Part shown: one piece after another, positions 26,458 through 35,417 of the stretch
Layout: the number at the start of each line of letters is the position of its first letter
Position numbering within the stretch: the first letter of the stretch is position 1
Origin: Zeimonas arvi
GTDB taxonomy: Bacteria; Pseudomonadota; Gammaproteobacteria; Burkholderiales; Burkholderiaceae_E
Direction: 5' to 3'
Assembly (NCBI RefSeq): GCF_008039575.1
Contig: NZ_VDUY01000010.1
Span: forward strand, 1-64,000
DNA length: 64,000 nt
Position numbers and translations under genes: made by a program
Notes under the pieces: model-generated
Told to the model about the DNA's origin: nothing
The model's database searches: none
Seen by the model: the letters and a program-made list of their open reading frames with translations, nothing else

Positions 26458-29079
26458 ATGCGCCTGCCCGTCTTCCCGATCGGCCTCCTGCCTCCGCTGC
26501 CGGCTGCGGTCCTGGTGGCGGCGCTCCTCGCGCACCGGTTGCCCGAGCTCCCGCCGCGCTGGGTCTCCGCCGTGCTGCTCGCGGCAGGCCTGCTGGCGCT
26601 GTCCGCCGCGCGCGGCCGCCGTTCGCGGCTCGGCCTGGGAGTGCCGCCCGGCGTCGGGGCGCCGGGCGGCGGCAGCCCGGCCGCGGTGCCGCGGCGCGAG
26701 GCCATCCTGGCGCTCGTCCGGTTCGTGGCGTTGCTGCTGGCCGCGGGCGCCTGGACCATGCTGCGCGCGGGGCAGTCGCTCGAGCTGCGGATCGCTCCGG
26801 ATCAGGAGGGCGTCGACTTCGTCGTTCGGGGGCATGTCGCCGGCATGCCGCAGGCCTTCGAGCGCGGCGAGCGCTTCCTGTTTCGCATCGAGCGCTGCGT
26901 CGGTCCTTCGGCCGGTCCCGCGTCGGTCGACTGTCCGGAAGGGCGCGACGTGCGATTGGCCTGGTACCGACATTTCGGGCAGGCCGGCAAGGTGGAAGAC
27001 GGCGAACGAACGGGCGGTCCGCGGCGCCAGCCGGGCCCGCAGCCCGGCGAGCGATGGCAGCTGACGGTCCGCCTGAAGCGTCCGCATGGGCTGCTGAATC
27101 CCGGCGCCTTCGATTCCGAACTGCGCGCGCTCGAGGAGGGCATCGCCGCGACCGGCTACGTGCGCGCGAGCCGGGACCCGGCCTGGCCGAACCGGCGGCT
27201 GGCCGGGCGCAGCTGGCGCCCGGGCCCCGCGATCGAGGCCGCGCGGACCGTGCTGCGCGACGCGATCCTGGCCGCACTGGCCGGCGAGCGAGCCGATGCG
27301 GCCGGCGTGGTCGCGGCCTTGTCGATCGGCGACCAGGCCGCGATTCCGGGGGCCTGGTGGGAGACCTTCAACCGGACCGGCGTCGGTCACCTGATGAGCA
27401 TCTCCGGTCTGCACATCACGATGCTCGCCGGCATGGCCGGCGGCCTCGCGCGCAGGGCGCTGCGCCACCCTCGCATCGGCCGGCCGGCGCTGCTCGAGCG
27501 CTGCCCGGCCGACCGCCTGAAGTGGGCCTTCGCGCTGGCCGCGGCCTTCTTCTACTCGGCGCTGGCCGGATGGGGCATCCCGGCGCAGCGCACCTGCTGG
27601 ATGCTGGCGGTGGCCGGGCTTGCGCTGCTGGGCGGGCGCAGCCAGTCGCTCGCCCGCGTGCTGGCGCTGTCCGCGGCAGTGGTCACCGTGCTCGACCCGT
27701 GGGCGCCGCTTTCCGCCGGGTTCTGGCTGTCCTTCGCGTCGGTGTCGGCGATCGTCTGGTACGGCAGCCAGGAAACCCGGCAGCCGCGGCCAGATCCGGG
27801 CCGACCCGTGCTCGCGCAGGCGCGCGCGAAGCTCGTTGCGGTCCTGACCGATGCACTCCGCACGCAATGGGCGGCCACGCTGTCCCTGCTGCCGCTGGGC
27901 GCGCTGTTCTTCTCCAGCTTCTCGCTGGTAGGGCCGCTCGCCAACGCGTTCGCGATCCCGCTGGTCTCGATCGTGATCACGCCGCTGGCGCTGCTCGGCA
28001 CCGCCCTGCTGCTGCCGGTCCCGCCGGTGGGCGGGCTCGTGCTCGGCGCAGTCTGCACGGCAACCGGCTGGCTGCTCGACGCGCTCGTGCCGCTGGCCGA
28101 GCCGCGCCTGGCGATCGCGGTGCTGTCCGCGCCCGGCTGGCCGGCGACGACCGTCGCCGCGCTCGCCATCGCGGCGCTGCTCGCCCCTTTCCGGGTGCCG
28201 GGCCGGCCCGCGGCCTTCGCCGCGCTGCTGCCCCTGTTCGCGCAGGCCGACTCCGGACCGGCGCCGGGCAGCCTGGTGGTCACCGCGCTCGATGTGGGGC
28301 AGGGCGCGGCCATCCTGGTCGAGACCCCTTCGGGGCGGCTGCTGTTCGATACCGGCCCCCGCTATGGCGGCGAGTCCGAGGCCGGCGCGCGCGTCCTGGT
28401 GCCGTGGCTGCGCTCGCGCGGCATCGAGCGGCTCGAGGCGGTCGTGGTCTCGCACGCCGACGACGATCACGCCGGCGGCAGCGCGAGCGTGCTGGCCGGC
28501 ATGCGCGTCGACTGGGTCGCCAGCCCGCTGCCCGACGATCATCCCGCGGTGGCCCCCGCGGCCGAGCGCTATCGGTGCTGGCGCGGCGATCGCTGGCGCT
28601 GGGGCGAGGTGGCCTTCGAGTTCCTGCATCCGGGGCCCGAGCGCACCACCGCGCAGAAGTCCTCGACGAACGCCACGAGTTGCGTGCTGCGGGTGGAGTC
28701 GCCGGCCGGCGCGGTGCTGCTCACCGGCGACATCGAGGCCGCCCAGGAGCGTTTCCTGGTCGAGAAGCTCGAGCCGCGCTGGTTGCGCGCCGACCTTCTG
28801 GTCGCGCCGCACCACGGCAGCAACGGCTCCTCGTCGATGCCCTTCCTGCGCGCGGTCTCGCCGACGCTCGCGATCGTGCAGGCCGGCTACCGGAACCGCT
28901 TCGGGCATCCCGGCGACAAGGCCCGCGTGCGCTATGAGGCGGCCGGCGCCGCACTGATGCGCACCGATCGCGACGGCGCGATCTCGGTCACCTTGCGCGG
29001 GCCGGGGCAGGCGCCGCAGGTCACGCGGCTGCGGCAGGACGACCGCCGCTACTGGCGGGTCCGAGTGGACGCGCCATAG
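26458..29079 (+). CDS. comEC: ComEC/Rec2 DNA uptake channel
   Basis: This is an inner-membrane protein of 873 residues that carries transforming ssDNA into the cytoplasm. Hydrophobic segments at the N-terminus precede an OB-like DUF4131 region (about 100-250). A Competence domain with many helices follows (about 260-570, including GVGHLMSISGLHITMLAG). The C-terminal metallo-beta-lactamase domain (about 605-860) has VSHADDDHAGG near residue 664 and APHHGSNGSSS near 785. All three domains are present, so the protein is probably functional, and natural competence is possible if pili and ComEA are encoded elsewhere. It stands alone between an MFS gene and convergent bdhA. Confidence 0.93.
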   Translation: MRLPVFPIGLLPPLPAAVLVAALLAHRLPELPPRWVSAVLLAAGLLALSAARGRRSRLGLGVPPGVGAPGGGSPAAVPRREAILALVRFVALLLAAGAWTMLRAGQSLELRIAPDQEGVDFVVRGHVAGMPQAFERGERFLFRIERCVGPSAGPASVDCPEGRDVRLAWYRHFGQAGKVEDGERTGGPRRQPGPQPGERWQLTVRLKRPHGLLNPGAFDSELRALEEGIAATGYVRASRDPAWPNRRLAGRSWRPGPAIEAARTVLRDAILAALAGERADAAGVVAALSIGDQAAIPGAWWETFNRTGVGHLMSISGLHITMLAGMAGGLARRALRHPRIGRPALLERCPADRLKWAFALAAAFFYSALAGWGIPAQRTCWMLAVAGLALLGGRSQSLARVLALSAAVVTVLDPWAPLSAGFWLSFASVSAIVWYGSQETRQPRPDPGRPVLAQARAKLVAVLTDALRTQWAATLSLLPLGALFFSSFSLVGPLANAFAIPLVSIVITPLALLGTALLLPVPPVGGLVLGAVCTATGWLLDALVPLAEPRLAIAVLSAPGWPATTVAALAIAALLAPFRVPGRPAAFAALLPLFAQADSGPAPGSLVVTALDVGQGAAILVETPSGRLLFDTGPRYGGESEAGARVLVPWLRSRGIERLEAVVVSHADDDHAGGSASVLAGMRVDWVASPLPDDHPAVAPAAERYRCWRGDRWRWGEVAFEFLHPGPERTTAQKSSTNATSCVLRVESPAGAVLLTGDIEAAQERFLVEKLEPRWLRADLLVAPHHGSNGSSSMPFLRAVSPTLAIVQAGYRNRFGHPGDKARVRYEAAGAALMRTDRDGAISVTLRGPGQAPQVTRLRQDDRRYWRVRVDAP

Positions 29080-29096
29080 GGCGGGCGAGCTCGTGT

Positions 29097-29879
29097 CTAC
29101 TGTGCGGTCCAGCCGCCGTCCATGGCCCAGGCCACGCCGCGCACCTGGCTGGCGGCGTCGGAGCACAGGAAGATCGCCAGCTCGCCGAGCTGCTGGGGCG
29201 TCACGAATTCCTGCGAAGGTTGCTTCTCGGAAAGCAGCGCCACCTTGGCCTCGTCGGCGCTGATGCCGGCCGCCGCCGCGCGTGCGTCGATCTGCTTTTG
29301 CACCAGCGGGGTCAGCACCCAGCCCGGGCAGATCGCGTTGCAGGTCACGCCGGTGCGCGCGGTCTCGAGCGCCACCGTCTTGGTCAGCCCCACGATGCCG
29401 TGCTTGGCGGCGATGTAGGCGGCCTTCTCGACCGAGGCCACCAGGCCGTGCACCGACGCGATGTTGATGATCCGGCCCCAGTCGCGGGCCCGCATGCCGG
29501 GCAGCGCGCAGCGGGTGGCGTGGAAGGCGGCCGACAGGTTCAACGCGATGACCGCGTCCCAGCGGTCGGCCGGAAAGCTCTCGACCGGCGCCACGTGCTG
29601 GATGCCTGCGTTGTTGACGAGGATGTCGATCGCGCCGTGGCGCTCGACCAGCCGCGCGACCAGCGCCTCGACCTCGGCGGTCTTCATCAGGTCGGCGTGC
29701 TCGAACTCGACCTTCACGCCGTGGCGCTTCTCCATGTCGGCGCGCAGCCGCTCGATCTCGGCAGGGTCACCGAAGCCGTTCAGCGCCACGTTGGCGCCGC
29801 GGGCGGCCAGCGCATCGGCGATGCCCAGGCCGATGCCGCTCGTGGATCCGGTCACCAGTGCCAGCTTGCCTTCGATCAT
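29097..29879 (-). CDS. bdhA: 3-hydroxybutyrate dehydrogenase
   Basis: This is a short-chain dehydrogenase that oxidises (R)-3-hydroxybutyrate to acetoacetate with NAD+, a step in polyhydroxybutyrate use. It has 260 residues from the Met at 29879, which has gggagcgaag just upstream. The frame allows six more residues. The cofactor motif is TGSTSGIG (10-17). NNAGIQHVAPVE (89-100) is typical of this enzyme. The catalytic set is S142, Y155 and K159 (IASVHGLVASVEKAAYIAAK). The C-terminal VRGVAWAMDGGWTAQ also fits. It is divergent from the hydrolase gene. Confidence 0.93.
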   Translation of the reverse strand: MIEGKLALVTGSTSGIGLGIADALAARGANVALNGFGDPAEIERLRADMEKRHGVKVEFEHADLMKTAEVEALVARLVERHGAIDILVNNAGIQHVAPVESFPADRWDAVIALNLSAAFHATRCALPGMRARDWGRIINIASVHGLVASVEKAAYIAAKHGIVGLTKTVALETARTGVTCNAICPGWVLTPLVQKQIDARAAAAGISADEAKVALLSEKQPSQEFVTPQQLGELAIFLCSDAASQVRGVAWAMDGGWTAQ

Positions 29880-29982
29880 CTTCGCTCCCTTGTACAATGC
29901 CCTGCGATTCTAGCCGCTCGGGGGCAGTCGGCCGCGCGGGCGGTCGCCGTCCCCGGCGCGACACTCAGCCGCCGACCCTGCG

Positions 29983-30876
29983 ATGCAGCCCGACCTCTCC
30001 TCGATTCCCGAGCCCGTCCTGCGCCACGTCACCTGCGCTAGCCCCAAGGGGCTGCACCGGATGGCCTACTGGCAGTGGGACGCCCGCAGCGGCGGCCCCG
30101 GTGGCGCCGGGACGGTCGTCTGCGTGCACGGCCTCACCCGCAACGGCCGCGACTTCGACGCGCTGGCTGCGCGCCTGTCCGAGCACTATCGCGTCGTCTG
30201 CCCGGACATCGCCGGGCGCGGCCGCTCCGCGCGGCTCGCGGACCCGATGCTCTACACGGTGCCGCAATACCTGGCCGACTGCGTCACGCTGATCGCGCGT
30301 CTGGACGTCGAGCGGGTGGACTGGGTCGGCACTTCGATGGGCGGGCTGATCGGCATGTCGATGGCCGCGCTGCCCGGCAATGCCGTCGGCCGGCTGGTGC
30401 TCAACGACATCGGGCCGCACATCGATCCGGCGGGCCTCGAGCGGATCGCCGGCTACGTGGGCGACGACCCGCGCTTCGACAGCTTCGAGCAGGGCGAGGC
30501 CACGCTGCGCGAGCTGATGCGCGACTTCGGCCCGCACACCGACGCGCAATTCAGGCTGCTTTCCCGCCACTACGTGATCCGCAAGGGCGGCGCCTGGGGC
30601 TATCACTACGACCCGGCGATCGCCGTGCCTTTCCGGGCGCTGGCCGGGCTGTCCCAGCCCGACCTGTGGCCGATGTGGGACGCGATCGCCTGCCCGGTGC
30701 TGGCGATCCGCGGCGCCGAATCGGACATCCTGACCGCCGAGGTCGCTGCGAAGATGGCCGCGAGCGGGCCGCGCGCCCGCGTCGTGGAATTCGCCGGCAT
30801 CGGCCATGCCCCCACCCTGATCGACGGCGCGCAGGTCGCCGCGGTCGAAGCCTTTCTCAACCAGGAGCGAAAATGA
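29983..30876 (+). CDS. alpha/beta-fold hydrolase
   Basis: This is a soluble hydrolase of 297 residues. The oxyanion strand VVCVHGLTRNGRDFD lies at about 45-59. The nucleophile S118 is in VGTSMGG, the acid is probably D near 249 (AESDIL), and the histidine is in GIGHAPTL near 273. The pattern resembles esterases and ring-cleavage hydrolases often found with polyhydroxyalkanoate or aromatic metabolism, but the substrate is unknown. Its stop overlaps the ridA start (atga), so the two are probably made together. Confidence 0.88.
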   Translation: MQPDLSSIPEPVLRHVTCASPKGLHRMAYWQWDARSGGPGGAGTVVCVHGLTRNGRDFDALAARLSEHYRVVCPDIAGRGRSARLADPMLYTVPQYLADCVTLIARLDVERVDWVGTSMGGLIGMSMAALPGNAVGRLVLNDIGPHIDPAGLERIAGYVGDDPRFDSFEQGEATLRELMRDFGPHTDAQFRLLSRHYVIRKGGAWGYHYDPAIAVPFRALAGLSQPDLWPMWDAIACPVLAIRGAESDILTAEVAAKMAASGPRARVVEFAGIGHAPTLIDGAQVAAVEAFLNQERK

Positions 30877-31220
30877 CGATCGAGCGTCTGCATGTCGGCC
30901 GGAGGATGTCCGAGGCCGTGATCCACAACGGCACCCTCTACCTGGCCGGCCAGGTGGCAGAGGACCCCAGCCAGGACGTCGCCGCGCAGACGCGCCAGGT
31001 GCTCGCGGCCATCGACCGCCTGCTGGCCGAGGCCGGCAGCGACAAGACCCGCATCCTGCAGGCCCAGATCTTCCTGGCCGACATGGCCGACTTCGCGGCG
31101 ATGAACGCGGTCTGGGACGCCTGGGTGCCCGAGGGTCACACCCCGGCCCGCGCGACCGTCGAGGCCAAGCTGGCCACGCCGGCCTACAAGGTGGAGATCA
31201 AGGTCGTCGCGGCCAAATGA
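30873..31220 (+). CDS. RidA-family protein (YjgF/YER057c/UK114)
   Basis: This is a small soluble trimeric protein of 115 residues. RidA members hydrolyse reactive enamine/imine intermediates to keto acids. Family features are LYLAGQVAEDPSQDVAAQTRQVLAAID and ILQAQIFLADMADFAAMNAVWDAWV, with the anchoring arginine in PARATVEAKL near residue 99. Start and stop overlap the preceding hydrolase gene by four bases. The C-terminus VEIKVVAAK is the usual end. It may belong to a RidA subgroup other than RidA itself. Confidence 0.9.
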   Translation: MTIERLHVGRRMSEAVIHNGTLYLAGQVAEDPSQDVAAQTRQVLAAIDRLLAEAGSDKTRILQAQIFLADMADFAAMNAVWDAWVPEGHTPARATVEAKLATPAYKVEIKVVAAK

Positions 31221-31223
31221 GGA

Positions 31224-31252
31224 AGGGCGCCCCGGCGAGCCCGGGGCGCCCT
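31224..31252. terminator. GC-rich terminator-like hairpin
   Basis: A 12-bp perfect stem (agggcgccccgg with ccggggcgccct, 5-base loop) stands four bases after the ridA stop, between convergent genes. A second weaker hairpin follows (gggggc...gccccc, about 31263-31285). No T tract is present, so it is probably a mRNA 3' end or bidirectional block. Confidence 0.6.
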
Positions 31253-31289
31253 GAAGCCAGGAGGGGGCCGCATCGGGCGCCCCCGCGAC

Positions 31290-32375
31290 TCAGCGCCAGC
31301 CCACCCGGTCGATGATCTTCGCCGCGGTGACCTGGGCCCGGCCGATCGACGCCACCGACAGGTCGTCGGCCTTGAACTCGCCCAGCGACTGCAGCGCCTC
31401 GTTGGTGGACTTGACGCCCTTGGCGGCCGGCCACTCGTTGCTGCCGTTCGCGAAGTGGAGCTGGGCGCTGTCGCTGGCCAGGTACTCGAGGAACTTGATC
31501 GCGGCGTCGCGATGCGGGGCGTTCTTCGCCACGCCGGCGCCCGACACGTTCACGTGGGTGCCCTTGCCCGACTGGTTCGGCCAGATGATCCCGACCTTGG
31601 CCATCACTTCGCGGTCGGCCGGCTTGTCCGATTTCATCAGGCGCACCAGGTAGTAGCTGTTGCTCAGCGCGACCTGGCACTCGCCGGTGGCCACCGCGCG
31701 AACCTGGTCGGTGTCGCCGCCGCGGGGCTTGCGGGCGAAATTGGCCACCACGCCCGCGGCCCATTGCTCGGCCTTCTGCTCGCCCAGGTGCTCGGTCATC
31801 GCGCCGATCAGCGACAGCATGTACGGGTGGGCGCCCGAGCGGGTGCAGACCTTGCCCTTCAGCTCGGGACGGGCGAGGTCTTCATAGTTGCGGACCAGGT
31901 CGGGATTCACCGAGGCCTTGTTGTAGACGATGACCCGGGCGCGGGTCGCGAAGCCGTACCACTCGGCGCCCTTTCCGTCGTCCTTGCCGCGCAGGTGGGC
32001 CGGGATCCGCTCGTCGAGCACCTTCGACTTCACCGGCTGGAACAGGCCTTCCACCTGCGCCTTCCACAGGCGCGCGGCGTCGACCAGCAGCAGCACGTCG
32101 GCCGGGCTGTTCGCGCCCTCGTTGCGCAGGCGCTCGAGCAGCGCCTCGTCGCCGGCCTCGATCCGGTTGACCTTGATGCCGGTCTGCTTCGTGAATTCCT
32201 CGTACAGCGCCTCGTCGGTCTGGTAGTGGCGGGCGGAGTAGAGGTTGAGCACCTTGTCGTCGGCCGCTGCGGCCGGCGCCGGCAGGGCGAGGCTCGTGGC
32301 AAGGGCGGCCGGCAGAGCGGCGGAGAGGAGGGCGGACAGGAAGGTCCTGCGAAGCGTGGTCGTCACGATGTTCAT
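31290..32375 (-). CDS. periplasmic Fe(III)-binding protein of an ABC importer
   Basis: This is a class II periplasmic binding protein of 361 residues of the FbpA/FutA iron-binding type. Residues 1-37 are a Sec signal (LLSAALPAALATSLALPAPAAAA). The mature part starts KVLNLYSARHYQTDEALYEEF, and the tandem tyrosines of the iron site are in LSNSYYLVRLM near residue 233. TRSGAHPYMLSLIGAM near 180 is also conserved. It imports ferric iron with an inner-membrane permease and ATPase, but neither is adjacent, so they must be encoded elsewhere. A Fur-box-like sequence upstream suggests iron repression. Confidence 0.92.
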   Translation of the reverse strand: MNIVTTTLRRTFLSALLSAALPAALATSLALPAPAAAADDKVLNLYSARHYQTDEALYEEFTKQTGIKVNRIEAGDEALLERLRNEGANSPADVLLLVDAARLWKAQVEGLFQPVKSKVLDERIPAHLRGKDDGKGAEWYGFATRARVIVYNKASVNPDLVRNYEDLARPELKGKVCTRSGAHPYMLSLIGAMTEHLGEQKAEQWAAGVVANFARKPRGGDTDQVRAVATGECQVALSNSYYLVRLMKSDKPADREVMAKVGIIWPNQSGKGTHVNVSGAGVAKNAPHRDAAIKFLEYLASDSAQLHFANGSNEWPAAKGVKSTNEALQSLGEFKADDLSVASIGRAQVTAAKIIDRVGWR

Positions 32376-32410
32376 GTTCCTTCGGTTCGTTGCAGTGTGA
32401 GCGGAAGATT

Positions 32411-32436
32411 AATGCAAACGAGAAGGATTCGCAATA
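32411..32436 (-). promoter_or_regulatory. Fur-box-like operator upstream of the iron-binding protein gene
   Basis: On the minus strand attgcgaatccttctcgttt, continuing gcatt, resembles betaproteobacterial Fur sites of the form gcgaat-n-attctc-atttgc with two changes. It lies about 36-61 bases before the ATG in a locally AT-rich stretch. The neighbouring bases 32441-32624 hold only low-complexity gagcgagggc repeats and no visible gene. Confidence 0.65.
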
Positions 32437-32624
32437 CAAGTCGAACAAGGACAAATCCGAGAGCGAGGGCGAGAGCGAGGGCAAAGACCGGGGGAGAAGG
32501 GCGAGACCGCTGCGCGGCCCGGGCTGCAGGGCGGGCGGCCCCGCTGTCCCGGGTCAGGCGAGACGGCCGGACGGCCGGAGGGATTCGGCAGGACGGGCGC
32601 CCCGGCCGGTGCCGCCGACGCGGC

Positions 32625-33233
32625 TCAGAGGCCGGATCTGAACTCCGCGGGCAGCGACTGGCGCGGCCGCTCGAAGGCGAACGGAGCCCGCTGCGCGTCC
32701 TCGGCCAGCAACCGGCGCGCGCCGTTGAAGCGTTTGGCCCAGTAGCTGCTCTCGAGCGATTCGACCCGCACCTGCTTGCCGCGCGAGGGGGCGTGCACGA
32801 ACTGGTTGTTGCCGATGTAGATGCCCACGTGCGAGAAGGCGCGGCGCAGCGTGTTGAAGAAGACCAGGTCGCCCGGCTTCAGTTCGTGGCGATCGACCGA
32901 CTCGCCTTCCCGGCTCATCTCGACCGATCGGCGGGGCAGGACCTTGCCGAGGGTCTCTTCGTAGACGAAGCGGACCAGGCCGCTGCAGTCCAGTCCGGTG
33001 TCGGGGGAGTCGCCGCCCCACTTGTAGTTCACGCCGAGCATGGACAGCGAGCGGATCACCAGCTCGGCAGCGGGGTTCGTGGGGTGATCGGCGCTTGCGG
33101 CCGCACCGTCGCCGGCCGCGCGTGTCGCGGGGGGCTCTCCCGCGGCCAGGACCCCGGTCGGTGCGGCGGCGAGCCCGGCGACCAGGATGGTCGCCGCCAG
33201 GACAATATTTGCGCGAATGGGGTTGCCGAGCAT
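32625..33233 (-). CDS. NlpC/P60 cell-wall endopeptidase
   Basis: This is a secreted peptidoglycan hydrolase of 202 residues. The signal peptide is at about 1-31 (IVLAATILVAGLAAAPTGVLAAG). The NlpC/P60 domain is at about 55-175, with catalytic C83 in LDCSGLVRF, H135 in FSHVGIYIG and H147 in FVHAPSRG. Such enzymes cleave within peptide stems, often between D-Glu and diaminopimelate, and this Burkholderiales form is a small Spr/MepS-like type. The Met at 33233 was chosen because it begins the signal peptide. The frame is open far upstream without a plausible N-terminus. Confidence 0.92.
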   Translation of the reverse strand: MLGNPIRANIVLAATILVAGLAAAPTGVLAAGEPPATRAAGDGAAASADHPTNPAAELVIRSLSMLGVNYKWGGDSPDTGLDCSGLVRFVYEETLGKVLPRRSVEMSREGESVDRHELKPGDLVFFNTLRRAFSHVGIYIGNNQFVHAPSRGKQVRVESLESSYWAKRFNGARRLLAEDAQRAPFAFERPRQSLPAEFRSGL

Positions 33234-33465
33234 CGGCGGAGGGTATACGAGGAACTTTTGCCTTGTCAAAGCCGGCCCTTCGCCGCCGTCATGCCTGCTG
33301 CGGGCCCGAAACCGGCCATCGGTCGCGCGCCGTGGCCACCCGGCCACGCGGTAAGCCCGGGGCAAGCCTCGGCCGTAGAATGGCGCGCAGCGAGAACGAC
33401 CGCGCCACGCAGCGCGCAGCAACAGGTGCCGCGCCGAGCGCGGCCACGGACAGGAGGAGCAGACG

Positions 33466-35412
33466 ATGAGCGCAGCGCAGGCACCGCAGGCCGTCCCGGC
33501 CGGCGGCAAGGGGCCGGAGGACGGGCTGGCCGCCTTCCATCGACGTTCGATCGAGGATCGGGAAGGCTTCTGGGCCGAGCAGGCCGCCCTGATCGACTGG
33601 CACGTGCCCTTCGAGCGCGTGCTCGACGACTCCAGGCTGCCCTTCACCCGCTGGTTCGTCGGCGGCCAGACCAACCTGTGCCACAACGCGGTCGACCGGC
33701 ACCTGGCAGCGCTGGGCGACCGCCCGGCGCTGATCTGGGAGTCGACCGAGGTCGGGCAGTCGCGCACGCTGAGCTTTCGTGAGCTGCACCGGGAGATCAA
33801 CCGGATGGCCGCGGTCATGCGGTCCTTCGGCGTGGGCCGGGGCGACCGGGTGCTGGTCTACATGCCGATGATCGCCGAGGCGGTGGTCGCGATGCTCGCC
33901 TGCGCGCGGATCGGAGCGATCCACTCGGTGGTCTTCGGCGGATTCGCCTCGCAAAGCCTGGCCAGCCGGATCGACGATGCGCAGCCCAGGCTGATCGTCA
34001 GCGCCGACGCGGGCTCGCGCAACGGCAAGGTCATCCCGTACAAGCCGCTTCTCGACGAGGCGCTCGAGCTCGCACGCCATTCGCCGAACGCAGTGCTGCT
34101 GGTCGACCGCGGCCTGGCGCCCATGATCCGCGTCGACCGGCGCGACCACGACTGGGCCGTGCAGCGCGAGAAGCACCTCGACGCCGAGGTGCCGATCACC
34201 TGGCTGGAGTCCAACGAGGTGAGCTACACGCTCTACACCTCGGGCACCACCGGCAAGCCCAAGGGCGTGCAACGCGACGTGGGCGGCTACGCGGTGGCGC
34301 TGGCCGCCTCGATGAAGCACATCTTCTGCGGCAACCCGGGCGAGACCTACTTCTCGTCGAGCGACATCGGCTGGGTGGTGGGGCACTCGTACATCGTCTA
34401 CGGCCCGCTGATCGCCGGGATGGCCACCATCGTCTACGAGGGCACGCCGTTGCGCCCCGATCCGGGCATCCTCTGGGAGCTGGTGGCCCGGCACAGGGTC
34501 ACCGTCATGTTCTCGGCGCCCACCGCGATCCGCGTGCTCAAGAAGCAGGACCCGTCCTGGCTCAAGCGCCACGACATCTCCTCGCTGCGCGCGCTGTTCC
34601 TGGCCGGCGAGCCGCTCGACGAGCCCACCGCGCGGTGGATCGCCGAGGGCCTCGGCTGCCCGGTCATCGACAACTACTGGCAGACCGAGACGGGCTGGCC
34701 CATTCTCACGCTCGCGCACGGCATCGAGAGGACGCCGACGCGCTACGGCTCGCCCGGCATGCCGATGTACGGCTACGACGTGCGGCTGCTGCACGAGCAG
34801 ACCGGCGAGGAGGTGGGGCCTGGCGAGAAGGGCGTGGTGGCGATCGTCCCGCCGCTGCCGCCGGGCTGCATGCAGACGGTCTGGCGCGACGACGAGCGCT
34901 TCCTGAACACCTACTTCGCGAGCATCCCGGGCCGGCAGGTCTACTCGACCTTCGACTGGGGGATGCGCGATGGCGACGGCTACTGGTTCATCCTCGGGCG
35001 CACCGACGACGTGATCAACGTGGCCGGTCATCGCCTCGGCACCCGCGAGATCGAGGAGAGCCTGTCGAGCCACGCTGCGGTCGCCGAGTGCGCGGTGGTC
35101 GGCGTGGCCGATGCGCTGAAGGGGCAGGTCGCGGTGGCCTTCGCGGTGCTGAAGGACCCGTCGCGGATCGCGACCGATGCCGACCGGCTGGCGCTCGAGG
35201 GCGAGCTGATGGCCACGGTCGACCGGCAGCTCGGCGCGGTGGCGCGGCCGTCGCGGGTGCACTTCGTGACGATCCTGCCCAAGACCCGCTCGGGCAAGGT
35301 GTTGCGACGGGCCATCCAGGCGCTGTGCGAGCGGCGCGACGCCGGCGACCTGACCACAATGGAAGACGCCGCCGCGCTCGAGCAGGTCCGCGCGGCGCTG
35401 GCCGGGGGCTGA
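33466..35412 (+). CDS. prpE: propionate--CoA ligase
   Basis: This acyl-CoA synthetase of 648 residues activates propionate to propionyl-CoA through an acyl-AMP, feeding the methylcitrate cycle. ANL-family motifs are YTSGTTGKPKG near residue 259, the PrpE-typical NYWQTETGWPI near 403, DWGMRDGDGYWFILGRTDDVINVAGHR near 505, and the acetylatable lysine in PKTRSGKVLRR near 610. WQTETGWPI separates it from acetyl-CoA synthetase, which has WQTETGG. An aggagg site precedes the ATG. The other prp genes are not adjacent. It is followed six bases later by a YdcF-type gene. Confidence 0.92.
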   Translation: MSAAQAPQAVPAGGKGPEDGLAAFHRRSIEDREGFWAEQAALIDWHVPFERVLDDSRLPFTRWFVGGQTNLCHNAVDRHLAALGDRPALIWESTEVGQSRTLSFRELHREINRMAAVMRSFGVGRGDRVLVYMPMIAEAVVAMLACARIGAIHSVVFGGFASQSLASRIDDAQPRLIVSADAGSRNGKVIPYKPLLDEALELARHSPNAVLLVDRGLAPMIRVDRRDHDWAVQREKHLDAEVPITWLESNEVSYTLYTSGTTGKPKGVQRDVGGYAVALAASMKHIFCGNPGETYFSSSDIGWVVGHSYIVYGPLIAGMATIVYEGTPLRPDPGILWELVARHRVTVMFSAPTAIRVLKKQDPSWLKRHDISSLRALFLAGEPLDEPTARWIAEGLGCPVIDNYWQTETGWPILTLAHGIERTPTRYGSPGMPMYGYDVRLLHEQTGEEVGPGEKGVVAIVPPLPPGCMQTVWRDDERFLNTYFASIPGRQVYSTFDWGMRDGDGYWFILGRTDDVINVAGHRLGTREIEESLSSHAAVAECAVVGVADALKGQVAVAFAVLKDPSRIATDADRLALEGELMATVDRQLGAVARPSRVHFVTILPKTRSGKVLRRAIQALCERRDAGDLTTMEDAAALEQVRAALAGG

Positions 35413-35417
35413 GCCAG